Below, piece by piece: positions 26,116-34,140 of a DNA stretch of 55,403 nt. The position numbers and the translations under genes are program-made. How positions within the stretch are numbered: the stretch's first letter is position 1; the number at the start of each line of letters is the position of its first letter. The stretch is from contig NZ_JASJOM010000019.1 in NCBI RefSeq assembly GCF_030271255.1, forward strand, positions 1 through 55,403, read 5' to 3'. The notes below the pieces were generated by a model. It ran no database searches. It was not told the origin of the DNA and saw nothing but the letters and a program-made list of their open reading frames with translations. The DNA comes from Peribacillus folii (GTDB taxonomy: Bacteria > Bacillota > Bacilli > Bacillales > DSM-1321).

Positions 26116-27417
26116 TTATTTGCTCAAGATATCTTTGATTTTCTTATCAGCGATTTCAAGTTCACTGTCGACGCTTTTTCCGCCAACTGTAATTTCATTC
26201 ACTAATTTCGAAATGGCACCCGAGCTCGTTATATCGCCCATTTTCAAGTAGTTTTTTTCTCCTACCAAGCCAAAGACTTGGATATCGTTAAATGATGTGG
26301 CAATTTCCGTCGATAAGTCCCCAAAGGACTTCACCACTTCATTGGATTGATAAACAGCATTTTCCGTGACCGCTTTATTGACCGGCTGTGCACCGCCCGG
26401 TGACATCAATACCCACTCTGTCATATTTTCCGGTTCTGACAAGAACGCCGTGAATTTTTCTGCGGCCTCTTTTTGTGCATCATCCAAACCAGAGGAAATG
26501 GTGATGGCCGAAACCGTTCCATACACCGCTTTGGATTTTTGTTGCGGAATCGCAAAACCAATATTGTCTGCATCGCCTTCTGCATGAACCGAAGGCAGGA
26601 TATACGTCGAATATACAGCCATCGGGGTCGTCCCATTCATGAATGCATCTTTCACCTCGGTGGTATCATTTGAACCTGGCATCGTGTATTGGGATAGCTC
26701 TTTATAATAGGTCAGCGCTTCTTGCATCGCTTTGTTATTCATATCCAGCTTCCCTTTGCCATCAAGTACATTCGCATCGTTCGATAGGGCAAATTGGGAG
26801 AATGCTTGCTCAGAGAATCCCCCTTCAACAGTCGGCAAGCCAATGCCGTACTTTTTACTGCCGCTGTCCGTAAATGCTTTGGCGACTTTCAGTACATCAT
26901 CCCAGGATTTCGGCTCTTCAAAACCTTTGGAAGCGAGCATCGCTTTATTGAACCAAATCCCTTGTACCCAGCCACTTATCGGAATACCGGTATACCCCTT
27001 CCCATCTTCTGGGGTCACTAATCTTAAAGCGCCATCATAGAAGTCCGTTTTACCCGCTTTCTCAAGCGTTTTGGTGACGGCCTCTTTATCAATGAGCTGC
27101 TCCTTATCCATTACCTTTGCATAATCCTGCCCGACTTCAAGGACTGCAGGAAGTTTTCCTGCGCTTGCTAACGTTATGATCTTTGTATTATATGAATCTT
27201 CTTGAACTGGAACTTGCTTGATTTTAATAGTCGGGTTTTCTTTCTCGAATTTATCGACCAGCTTGTTGATCACGGCCAGGCGCTCTTGTTCAACCGAGGA
27301 ATGCATGAACTCGATCGTTATGTTCTCTTCTGTGCCTGCCTTGCTTCCACCGCTGCAGGCTGATAACACAATGCTTAAAACGAAGATCAACGCTACACTC
27401 ATGATTTTGAATTTCAT
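26116..27417 (-). CDS. ycjN: extracellular solute-binding lipoprotein, CUT1 type
   Basis: A 433-residue lipoprotein with the lipobox VLSAC (Cys21) followed by SGGSKAGTEE. It is family 1 of solute-binding proteins, with VDKFEKENPTIKIKQVPVQE near the N-terminus, GIPISGWVQGIWFNKAML (about 145) and FMNGTTPMAVYSTYILPS (about 265). It captures an oligosaccharide or glycoside for the two following permeases. GGAGG lies seven bases before the ATG. It is the positional equivalent of YcjN. The ligand, probably glucosylglycerate or a small alpha-glucoside, is inferred from the enzymes. Confidence 0.87.
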   Translation of the reverse strand: MKFKIMSVALIFVLSIVLSACSGGSKAGTEENITIEFMHSSVEQERLAVINKLVDKFEKENPTIKIKQVPVQEDSYNTKIITLASAGKLPAVLEVGQDYAKVMDKEQLIDKEAVTKTLEKAGKTDFYDGALRLVTPEDGKGYTGIPISGWVQGIWFNKAMLASKGFEEPKSWDDVLKVAKAFTDSGSKKYGIGLPTVEGGFSEQAFSQFALSNDANVLDGKGKLDMNNKAMQEALTYYKELSQYTMPGSNDTTEVKDAFMNGTTPMAVYSTYILPSVHAEGDADNIGFAIPQQKSKAVYGTVSAITISSGLDDAQKEAAEKFTAFLSEPENMTEWVLMSPGGAQPVNKAVTENAVYQSNEVVKSFGDLSTEIATSFNDIQVFGLVGEKNYLKMGDITSSGAISKLVNEITVGGKSVDSELEIADKKIKDILSK

Positions 27418-27428
27418 CGGTTTGCCTC

Positions 27429-29114
27429 CTAGTTACTTGATTTCAACCAAAGGAATTGATAAGGATCCAGTGTAATAGTATCGGTGAAAGTCATTTCTTC
27501 CCCAGTGAGCACATTGACGAATTGTCCCGATAATTCGAGCTCCACCTGTTCATTCGCAATATTATGAATAATGGTAAGATTTTTTCCCGAACCGGTGCCC
27601 CTCTTCAAGGCAAATATTCTTTCACCTTTGTCCAAAACCTCCATAGGCACATCCGGATGGAATAAGGCTTCCGCTTTCCTTATTTGGATGATGTGCGTCA
27701 ATTCCCGATATACCTTGCTACGCAGCGTGCTTGGTTTGGTCAGCTCCGTTACTATATCATCCAATTTGTACTTTTGGCGGTTAATGGATCGGTTCATTCC
27801 CGTTTTGACTACACCTTCATGATCATTTCTGGATCCCAATATACTTTGGATGTATACTGCCGGCACTCCCTGAAGTGTTAGTAAAATGGAGTGTGCTGAT
27901 AAAAAGCGTTTCACCCTTAGTTGATCATCATCCTCCCGTTTATTTAACGCGTCCAGGTACGTCACATTTATTTCATATGGACTTTGTGTACCATCCGGAT
28001 TATTTTTATAGTTCACCCTAGCTCCTTCTTCTTTTAGATCAGATACAAGAGCAAGGATTTCTTCTTCAGGGATGATGCCGCGAATCGGATTCAGGCCAAT
28101 GCCGTCATGGGAAGCAAGAAAATTAAAAAAAGTTGTCTCGTCTCCGGCTGGCTGTAAATTCCTTGCCCAGCTTGTGAGAGCGCTCCCATTGCCGCGATTA
28201 ATTGTATATAGCACAAGCGGCGGTAGGGGAAATTGATAAACCATATGTGCTTCATCGCTACCATTGCCGAAATATGAAATATTATCTTTATGAGGTACAT
28301 TCGTTTCCGTGATGATGACCGTTCCTTTTGCTACTTCCTCCACGATATCACGGAATAGTTTGATGATTTGGTGTGTTTTTTCAAGGTGGATACACGTGCT
28401 TCCTACTTCTTTCCACATGAATCCCACCGCATCCAGCCGAATATATTCCGCTCCATGTTCGATATAGAATAATAGGACTTCGATCATTTTCAATAATACA
28501 TTCGGGTTTTTGAAGTTCAAATCGATTTGGTCTTCACTGAAGGTTGTCCAAATATATTTTTCCGTTCCATCTTTCATTTGAAACTTGGTAAGGACTGGAG
28601 TCGATCTTGGTCTCGTAACTGCACTCAAATCTGTGTCAGGATCCATCTCCGTAAAAAAGTGAGCATACTCGGGGCTGCCTTTTATGTATTCTTTAAACCA
28701 CTCACTCTTTGCCGAAATATGATTGCACACGTAATCAAACATGATTCTCGTTTTCGTTGAAAGGCTTGCCACATCTCCCCAATCCCCGGCTATTGGATTG
28801 ACCTTTTTATAATCGATGACCGAAAAACCATCATCCGACGAATAAGGATAAAAAGGAAGCAGGTGAACGATTTCGAATTTATCTGCCAAATACTGATCAA
28901 ACACCTTCTCGAAAGTCGCCAATGTTGGCTTTCCTTCCTCCCGGAATTGATCTGAATAGGTAATCAATACAAGATCTTTTTCATCCCATCTTTGTTTGCG
29001 ATCTTTATAGTGTGTTTGTTTTGCTTTTAATAGCTTCTCTTTCAGGGTGGTCCATATCTTTTGTGCATCAGAATCCCCATATATTGCAGATAGCCTATGT
29101 TTGATATATTCCAT
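27429..29114 (-). CDS. ycjM: GH13_18 glucosylglycerate phosphorylase
   Basis: A 561-residue sucrose-phosphorylase-family enzyme. Catalytic residues are the nucleophile Asp228 in YIRLDAVGF, the acid/base Glu270 in VIITETNVPHKDNISYFG and the stabiliser Asp337 in FLASHDGIGLNPIRG. The TETNVPHKDN form differs from true sucrose phosphorylases and matches the YcjM branch, which phosphorolyses 2-O-alpha-D-glucosyl-D-glycerate to alpha-glucose 1-phosphate and D-glycerate. The linked glycerate kinase agrees. It is the first gene of the operon. The start is set by AGGAGGAGG seven bases upstream; the frame extends further but without a site. Confidence 0.85.
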   Translation of the reverse strand: MEYIKHRLSAIYGDSDAQKIWTTLKEKLLKAKQTHYKDRKQRWDEKDLVLITYSDQFREEGKPTLATFEKVFDQYLADKFEIVHLLPFYPYSSDDGFSVIDYKKVNPIAGDWGDVASLSTKTRIMFDYVCNHISAKSEWFKEYIKGSPEYAHFFTEMDPDTDLSAVTRPRSTPVLTKFQMKDGTEKYIWTTFSEDQIDLNFKNPNVLLKMIEVLLFYIEHGAEYIRLDAVGFMWKEVGSTCIHLEKTHQIIKLFRDIVEEVAKGTVIITETNVPHKDNISYFGNGSDEAHMVYQFPLPPLVLYTINRGNGSALTSWARNLQPAGDETTFFNFLASHDGIGLNPIRGIIPEEEILALVSDLKEEGARVNYKNNPDGTQSPYEINVTYLDALNKREDDDQLRVKRFLSAHSILLTLQGVPAVYIQSILGSRNDHEGVVKTGMNRSINRQKYKLDDIVTELTKPSTLRSKVYRELTHIIQIRKAEALFHPDVPMEVLDKGERIFALKRGTGSGKNLTIIHNIANEQVELELSGQFVNVLTGEEMTFTDTITLDPYQFLWLKSSN

Positions 29115-29129
29115 AATACGCCTCCTCCT

Positions 29130-29143
29130 TGGAACCGTTTCCA
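29130..29143. promoter_or_regulatory. LacI-type operator O3
   Basis: TGGAACCGTTTCCA, a near-palindrome with a central CG, in the untranslated leader of the phosphorylase gene. It is similar to two further copies at 29170 and 29328. Confidence 0.55.
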
Positions 29144-29169
29144 TATATTTATAGAGAAATTCCCCCTCG

Positions 29170-29183
29170 TGGTACCGCTCCCA
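29170..29183. promoter_or_regulatory. LacI-type operator O1 at the operon start site
   Basis: TGGTACCGCTCCCA begins one base past the predicted start of transcription at about 29184, an ideal place for repression by the divergently encoded LacI protein. Confidence 0.5.
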
Positions 29184-29190
29184 CAAACAA

Positions 29191-29219
29191 AATATAATAC
29201 AGTAAGCGCTTTCTGTCAA
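29191..29219 (-). promoter_or_regulatory. sigma-A promoter of the glucosylglycerate operon
   Basis: TTGACA (29219-29214), 17 bases, TATATT (29196-29191) on the minus strand. The spacer is filled by the cre-like palindrome, so bound CcpA would block RNA polymerase directly. Confidence 0.75.
29199..29216. promoter_or_regulatory. cre-like site in the promoter spacer
   Basis: ACAGTAAGCGCTTTCTGT is palindromic except for one pair and contains the AAGCGCTT core of catabolite-responsive elements. Binding by CcpA is inferred; the local LacI protein is an alternative. Confidence 0.55.
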
Positions 29220-29290
29220 CGAAACAATTCTCACATACTTGCTATAAAGAGCCTTCTCATCCTGCTTGCCTGCCAGTTTTAAAATTTCTA

Positions 29291-29319
29291 TTGCCAGCAT
29301 CACGTTTGACACATATAAT
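29291..29319 (+). promoter_or_regulatory. promoter of the LacI-family regulator
   Basis: TTGCCA (29291-29296), 17 bases, TATAAT (29314-29319). The start would be near 29326, where a third operator-like site lies. Confidence 0.6.
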
Positions 29320-29327
29320 TTACCCTA

Positions 29328-29341
29328 TGAAACCGCTCTCT
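29328..29341. promoter_or_regulatory. operator-like site O2 at the regulator start
   Basis: TGAAACCGCTCTCT shares 10 of 14 bases with the operator at 29170, including the CCGCTC core. It suggests autoregulation. Confidence 0.35.
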
Positions 29342-29424
29342 TTATCAATCATGCAGAACATTTCCTTTTGAACCTATTAAAATCCAGTAGAGATCATACA
29401 GAATACAGGAGGGGGAGAATATTA

Positions 29425-30435
29425 TTGGGACACACCATCTACGATATTGCCCGTGTTGCGATGGTTTCGAAATCCACCGTGTCACGCGTTCTCAACAATC
29501 AAAGCAATATCTCTGAAGAATCGCGCGAGCGCGTGTTAAAAGCAATTGAACAACTGAACTATCATCCCAGCAAATTAGCCAGGGGCCTTTCCTCAGGATT
29601 TGATGCCATCATGGTACTATCTCGTTCTACCAAGACTACCGCTAATAATCCATTTTTCTCTGAAATTATCCATGCCATTTCAACCAATGCCGAAGATAAA
29701 AACTTCGATGTGATTTTACAGACTGCGAAAAACAGCCAAGATGAGCTTCAAAAATGCATCAGGAAAATAAAGGACAAATTCATCAAAGGGATTATCATGC
29801 TAAGTTCCCCTGCAGATGAGAACTTTTTCCAACAGATAGATCCCTTCAATATCCCGATTGTCGTCATCGGCAAGGTTGAAGGACATTATAAAAATGTTTT
29901 TTCTGTAGACACGAATAACTTTAGGGACAGCTATGATTTGACGCAATACTTGATTGATAAAGGACATCGCGATATTGCCTGCCTGCATTCTCCGCTCGAT
30001 TATCATGTGTCCATCGATCGCCTGGAAGGATATAAATCATGTATGGAGGCAAACGGCCTCCCTCTAAAGGATGAATGGGTCGTGAATAGCGGCTACACCA
30101 TTGATGCCGCCCATAAATCAGTAAAAAAAATGCTCGGGAATAACCGGCCGACGGCCATTTTCGCGACTGATGACCTTAAAGTGATGAGTATCTATAAGAT
30201 GGCCGCAGAAAACGGCCTCACCATTCCGGAAGATCTATCCATCGTAGGATACAGCAATTCGAATTTACATCCATTCCTTTCTCCATCCTTGACTTGTAAA
30301 GAAATTCCCGTGAGGAAATTGGGGGATGTGGCAAGTCAGATCCTTTTTGCAAAAATGCAGAACGACCCAAATCCGAACCCTCATACGATCATTCCAACTG
30401 AAAACATCATCCAAAATTCCGTAGCTGAAAAGTGA
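29425..30435 (+). CDS. ycjW: LacI-family regulator, YcjW-like
   Basis: A 336-residue LacI/GalR repressor. The helix-turn-helix is TIYDIARVAMVSKSTVSRVL (residues 4-23) with the hinge NYHPSKLARGLSSG. A periplasmic-binding-like sensor domain follows, with IDKGHRDIACLHSPLDYHVS and AIFATDDLKVMSIYKMAAEN. The start is TTG at 29425, seven to eight bases after AGGAGGGGGA; the longer open frame would add over 50 residues before the HTH and is rejected. It is divergent from the catabolic operon and probably represses it until an intermediate or substrate binds. Confidence 0.85.
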   Translation: MGHTIYDIARVAMVSKSTVSRVLNNQSNISEESRERVLKAIEQLNYHPSKLARGLSSGFDAIMVLSRSTKTTANNPFFSEIIHAISTNAEDKNFDVILQTAKNSQDELQKCIRKIKDKFIKGIIMLSSPADENFFQQIDPFNIPIVVIGKVEGHYKNVFSVDTNNFRDSYDLTQYLIDKGHRDIACLHSPLDYHVSIDRLEGYKSCMEANGLPLKDEWVVNSGYTIDAAHKSVKKMLGNNRPTAIFATDDLKVMSIYKMAAENGLTIPEDLSIVGYSNSNLHPFLSPSLTCKEIPVRKLGDVASQILFAKMQNDPNPNPHTIIPTENIIQNSVAEK

Positions 30436-30478
30436 ATGATGGAGTTTTCAGGACGAACCTTAAACTATGATCACAAAT

Positions 30479-30517
30479 GCAAAAACCGTCCTCCATTCAT
30501 GGAAGGACGGTTTTTGC
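30479..30517. terminator. bidirectional terminator
   Basis: AAAAACCGTCC pairs with GGACGGTTTTT, extended by GC/GC outside and CCAT/ATGG inside. It lies between the convergent regulator and flavoprotein genes. Confidence 0.8.
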
Positions 30518-30533
30518 GCTATTGTTTTCATCT

Positions 30534-31655
30534 TCACTCCACGACCGGGAGCCAGCCTTTTACCCCGATTAGTTTTTCCCAGAGCGGATCCGGAATCACC
30601 AGTTCGGCCTGATCTTTTTTGGAAAGCGTCGTCCGGATTTCCATTTCCTTGCCTGACCTGATTTTTTCGATCCAATGCGGCTCCATCAGAAGTTCCCGGC
30701 CAAGTGCGATAAATGGGACACCCGTTTCCATGGCTTCTGCCACTTCATCCGGAGTGTGCAAGGCCCCAACTCCGACGACCGGGATACGGTTGCCCACTTT
30801 GTCATAAATTTTAACGATGCGTGACTTGGTCCTGTCACTCTCACGGAAGGAGCCATTCCAGAAATGACCTACCGAGATATGCAGGTAATCAAGGTTCTGG
30901 TTCGCCAATCTATCGACAAGCTGCAGCGTATCGTCCAAGGTGATCCCTGGATTGCTGCCTTCTTCGGGTGAAAGGCGGTAGCCGATCATAAAGGGCTCGT
31001 TTGCATGCTCAGCAACTGTTTTCTCCACTTCATTCACAACTGTGAGCGGAAAAATCAATCGTTTCCCTAATGTTCCTCCCCATTTATCGATACGTCGGTT
31101 CGAGTGCGGCGAGAAGAACTGTTGGAGCAAGTATGTATTGGCACCATGGATCTCCACGCCATCGAACCCCGCTTCAATTGCCCTTCTTGTCGCTTCCCCA
31201 AATGCCTTGATTACGTCCTGGATGTCGTCTTCACTCATTTCCCGGGGTACTGGTGCATCTGCATCGGAAGCTACGGAACTGGCTGAAACAGGCTGGTTAT
31301 CAGGCAGTAATTCCGTGGGACTTTGGCGCCCGCCATGATAGATTTGCAGGATGGCTTTCGACCCGTTGGATTGAATCGTCTCCGCCAATTTCCTTAAAGA
31401 TGGCAGGAAGGAATCGTCATCTGCACTTAATTGACCAGGAAATCCTTTGCCGCCGGCAGTGACATAGGCACAAGCCGTAATCACGGCGCCGACACCTGCA
31501 GAACGATCGGCGTAATAAGCCAGTTCAGCCTCGGTAACCACCCCATGGTCATCTGAAGAATAGGTTGTCATCGGAGCCATCATGATACGGTTTTTCACTT
31601 CGACCCCTGAAGAAAATTTATATGGTTGAAAGATTTTTTCGTATTTTTGATTCAT
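30534..31655 (-). CDS. NADH:flavin oxidoreductase, old yellow enzyme family
   Basis: A 373-residue FMN enzyme. VKNRIMMAPMTTYSSDDHGV near the N-terminus, QIYHGGRQSP (about 100), GFDGVEIHGANTYLLQQFFS (about 170) and VVGVGALHTPDEV (about 305) are OYE signatures. It resembles the YqiG-like Bacillus branch by length. Members reduce activated C=C bonds using NAD(P)H; the physiological substrate is not known. GGGGGAT precedes the chosen ATG at 31655. A 28-base gap separates it from the HesB-like gene upstream, so the two could be cotranscribed. Confidence 0.85.
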   Translation of the reverse strand: MNQKYEKIFQPYKFSSGVEVKNRIMMAPMTTYSSDDHGVVTEAELAYYADRSAGVGAVITACAYVTAGGKGFPGQLSADDDSFLPSLRKLAETIQSNGSKAILQIYHGGRQSPTELLPDNQPVSASSVASDADAPVPREMSEDDIQDVIKAFGEATRRAIEAGFDGVEIHGANTYLLQQFFSPHSNRRIDKWGGTLGKRLIFPLTVVNEVEKTVAEHANEPFMIGYRLSPEEGSNPGITLDDTLQLVDRLANQNLDYLHISVGHFWNGSFRESDRTKSRIVKIYDKVGNRIPVVGVGALHTPDEVAEAMETGVPFIALGRELLMEPHWIEKIRSGKEMEIRTTLSKKDQAELVIPDPLWEKLIGVKGWLPVVE

Positions 31656-31683
31656 GCCAATTATCCCCCTTCGATTTCTGTTG

Positions 31684-31992
31684 TTAATGATGATGATGCC
31701 CGTGCGGCTCTTTAGAAGGGTTCGTAATTTCAAATCCCTCTTGGGGCACGTAAAAATATTTGATCCAAACACCATCGAGGAATTCCTCACGAGAGTCCAG
31801 TAAAATATCAATGTCTTTATCTGTTTTTACCATTTCATCATGCTCTGTAGGTGTATCCAGCTTCATATCATAATGAGCATGGTCGCCATGCATATGGGTG
31901 ATATATACACGGATCATCTTACCAACTGCTTCTTCCGTGTTCAGCATATTATGTAGAACCTTTGCTGCATTCCGATTGATTTTGCATTTCAT
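31684..31992 (-). CDS. HesB/IscA-fold protein with His-rich motifs
   Basis: A 102-residue protein aligning by pattern to HesB/IscA: ITxxAAxxL becomes INRNAAKVLHNML, the strand before the first ligand is MIRVYITHMHGDHAHYDMKL, and DGVWIKYFYVPQEGFEITNP matches the dG..I.Y....GF...NP end. The three conserved Cys ligands are missing. In their places are HMHGDHAH and a C-terminal PHGHHHH. It therefore probably binds a metal through histidines rather than an Fe-S cluster. Start at 31992, seven bases after GGAGG. The role is unknown. Confidence 0.65.
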   Translation of the reverse strand: MKCKINRNAAKVLHNMLNTEEAVGKMIRVYITHMHGDHAHYDMKLDTPTEHDEMVKTDKDIDILLDSREEFLDGVWIKYFYVPQEGFEITNPSKEPHGHHHH

Positions 31993-32099
31993 GTCCATTC
32001 CTCCAGCTATAAAATTGACCATGTAATCAATTGTACCCAACTTAGGGTTTTCCGTAACATCCATTTATCTCCTGCCCTGCCTGCTTTAGGCCGTTCCTT

Positions 32100-33086
32100 T
32101 TACAATCGGTCCGAAGGAAAAACGATGCCGATCTGATGTCGTGCTTCATCCATGATTTCCATCGTCGTTAGCGAATGGGTGAATGAATTGATTGCGGATT
32201 CCCGTTTCCCCTGCTGTATCAATTCAACGAATTCTTTCGCTTCATAATACATTGAAGGCTTATCCTGCGTAACCGTGATATTTTCTGCAGTTCCATCGCG
32301 ATACTGAATACTTGCTGCAACGGGTCCTGAAATTTTCTGGATCAGGATGCTTCCAAGTTCGCCCTGTATTTCTGTCGGCTGATCGGATTGGGTGATCTTC
32401 GAAAATATGACGACTGCCTCCATATCATCGTAAGAAAGCAAGATCGAGCCCTGCCCGTCAACTCCGGACTCGAGCATCGTTCCTGTTGCCTGTACCTTAT
32501 TCGGTTTACCGAATAGTACCACGAGCGGATACAGGACATAAATTCCCAGATCCATTAATGAGCCGCTTGAAAATTCCGGATTGAATGCATTCAGCACCGT
32601 ACCCTGTTTATATGCATCATAACGGGATGAATATTGGCAAAAGCTAGCGGTGTAACGGCGGACTTCGCCGATTTTACCCAAATTTTCCTGCACGCTTCGA
32701 AAATTCGGCATGATCGTTGATTTCATCGCTTCCATCAGCAGCACCCCATTTTGTTGGGCGGCCTCGATCATTCGCTTCACTTCCCTCGCATTCGATGCCA
32801 TTGGTTTTTCACATAATACATGCTTTTTACCTTGTAAAAACAATACCGCCTGCCTGCAATGATGAGAGTTGGGGCTGGCTATATAGACAGCATCGATTTC
32901 ATCACTTGCGGCCATTTCTTCCAGATTCGTAAAAATTGTCGAGACCCCATATTTTCCGGCAAATTCCTTTGCCTTTGCTTCCGTACGTGAATATACCGCA
33001 GTCAGCGATAAATCCGCTACATGCTTTGCCCCCTCCAAAAATCGTTCCGTAATCCAATTTGTCCCTATTACTCCTAATCGTATCAA
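32100..33086 (-). CDS. Gfo/Idh/MocA family oxidoreductase
   Basis: A 328-residue NAD(P)-dependent dehydrogenase. The Rossmann motif is LGVIGTNWITERFLEGA at the N-terminus, the active-site Lys lies in VLCEKPMASNAREVKRMIEA (about 90), and the second domain has FSSGSLMDLGIYVLYPLVVL. TTG at 33086 is chosen because AAAGGGG precedes it; translation from there gives the usual family start. It is separate from the YcjS-like enzyme and has no sugar genes next to it. Substrate unknown. Confidence 0.8.
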   Translation of the reverse strand: MIRLGVIGTNWITERFLEGAKHVADLSLTAVYSRTEAKAKEFAGKYGVSTIFTNLEEMAASDEIDAVYIASPNSHHCRQAVLFLQGKKHVLCEKPMASNAREVKRMIEAAQQNGVLLMEAMKSTIMPNFRSVQENLGKIGEVRRYTASFCQYSSRYDAYKQGTVLNAFNPEFSSGSLMDLGIYVLYPLVVLFGKPNKVQATGTMLESGVDGQGSILLSYDDMEAVVIFSKITQSDQPTEIQGELGSILIQKISGPVAASIQYRDGTAENITVTQDKPSMYYEAKEFVELIQQGKRESAINSFTHSLTTMEIMDEARHQIGIVFPSDRL

Positions 33087-33292
33087 CAGCTTATCCCCTT
33101 TCAAGCTAACTTATTATGTACTCAATATACCGACAATCCATAAAAAAACAAAACATTATGTACAACAGCAGCGGTTATAATTGGATTTTTCAGGTAATAT
33201 TCGTTTATAATTTCCTATATTACCACTGCCATGAGGTTTCTACATACTCCCATAAGGGGAAAGAAAACTAAAAAAAGGAGCGTGTGAAGTTT

Positions 33293-34078
33293 ATGTCAGA
33301 CTTAATGAAAAATAAAGTGGCCATCATTACCGGCGGAGGATCGGGAATTGGCCGGGGTGCAGCACTGAAGCTAGCTGAAAACGGCGCGAACATCATCTTT
33401 TTTGACCGCACCGTGGAAAAAGCTGAAAAGGTGAAGGAAGAGGTTGAAAATCTCGGCCGGGAAGCTTTAATCATTAAAACCGATGTATCAAAGCCGGAGC
33501 AGGTAGAACATGCCTTCAAGGCTGCCTATGACCATTTTGGGAAAATTGATTTTGTATTCGCAAACGCGGGCATCAACGGCGTGATTGCCCCAATTGAAGA
33601 CATCAAGCCGGAGGATTGGGATCAGACACACACCATCAATCTTAAAGGCACCTTTCTCACCATCAAATACGCCATTCCATACATGAAAGAAACGGGCGGC
33701 AGCATCGTCATCAATAGCTCCATCAATGGAAACAGATTTTTCAAGAACTTTGGTTTTTCCGCCTATAGCGCCTCCAAAGCTGGGCAAGTCGCGTTTGGTA
33801 AAATGGCCGCGCTCGAATTGGCTAAATATAAAATCAGGGTCAATACCATTTGTCCAGGCTCAATTGATACGAATATCCACGACAATACCTTCCCTGAAGA
33901 TGAAAACCTAAAGAAAATCACGATACCCATCGAATATCCTCAAGGCTCACAGCCATTAGCCAATAAGGCCGGAACCACCGAGCAGGCTGGTGACCTTGTT
34001 TTGTTTTTAGCCTCTGACATGTCCTCACACGTCACCGGCACCGAGGTTTATATCGACGGAGCTGAATCGCTTTTATAA
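33293..34078 (+). CDS. short-chain dehydrogenase/reductase (SDR)
   Basis: A 261-residue classical SDR. The cofactor motif is TGGGSGIGRGAALKLAENG (about 12), NAGINGVIAPIED marks the structural Asn-Ala-Gly, the catalytic Ser is in SIVINSSINGNRF and YSASKAGQVAFGKMA gives the Tyr-x-x-x-Lys pair. The acidic residue after beta-2 (FFDRT) favours NAD. The substrate cannot be read. Start at ATG 33293 downstream of AAAAGGAG; a GTG three codons earlier is almost on the site. Divergent from the Gfo/Idh/MocA gene. Confidence 0.85.
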   Translation: MSDLMKNKVAIITGGGSGIGRGAALKLAENGANIIFFDRTVEKAEKVKEEVENLGREALIIKTDVSKPEQVEHAFKAAYDHFGKIDFVFANAGINGVIAPIEDIKPEDWDQTHTINLKGTFLTIKYAIPYMKETGGSIVINSSINGNRFFKNFGFSAYSASKAGQVAFGKMAALELAKYKIRVNTICPGSIDTNIHDNTFPEDENLKKITIPIEYPQGSQPLANKAGTTEQAGDLVLFLASDMSSHVTGTEVYIDGAESLL

Positions 34079-34094
34079 TCCATACAATCCTGAC

Positions 34095-34134
34095 AAAAAG
34101 AGCTGAAATCCCATCATGGGATTTCAGCTCTTTT
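34095..34134. terminator. bidirectional terminator
   Basis: AAAAAGAGCTGAAATCCC and its complement around ATCAT, T-rich on both outer sides, between the convergent SDR and exporter genes. Confidence 0.9.
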
Positions 34135-34140
34135 CTTTAC

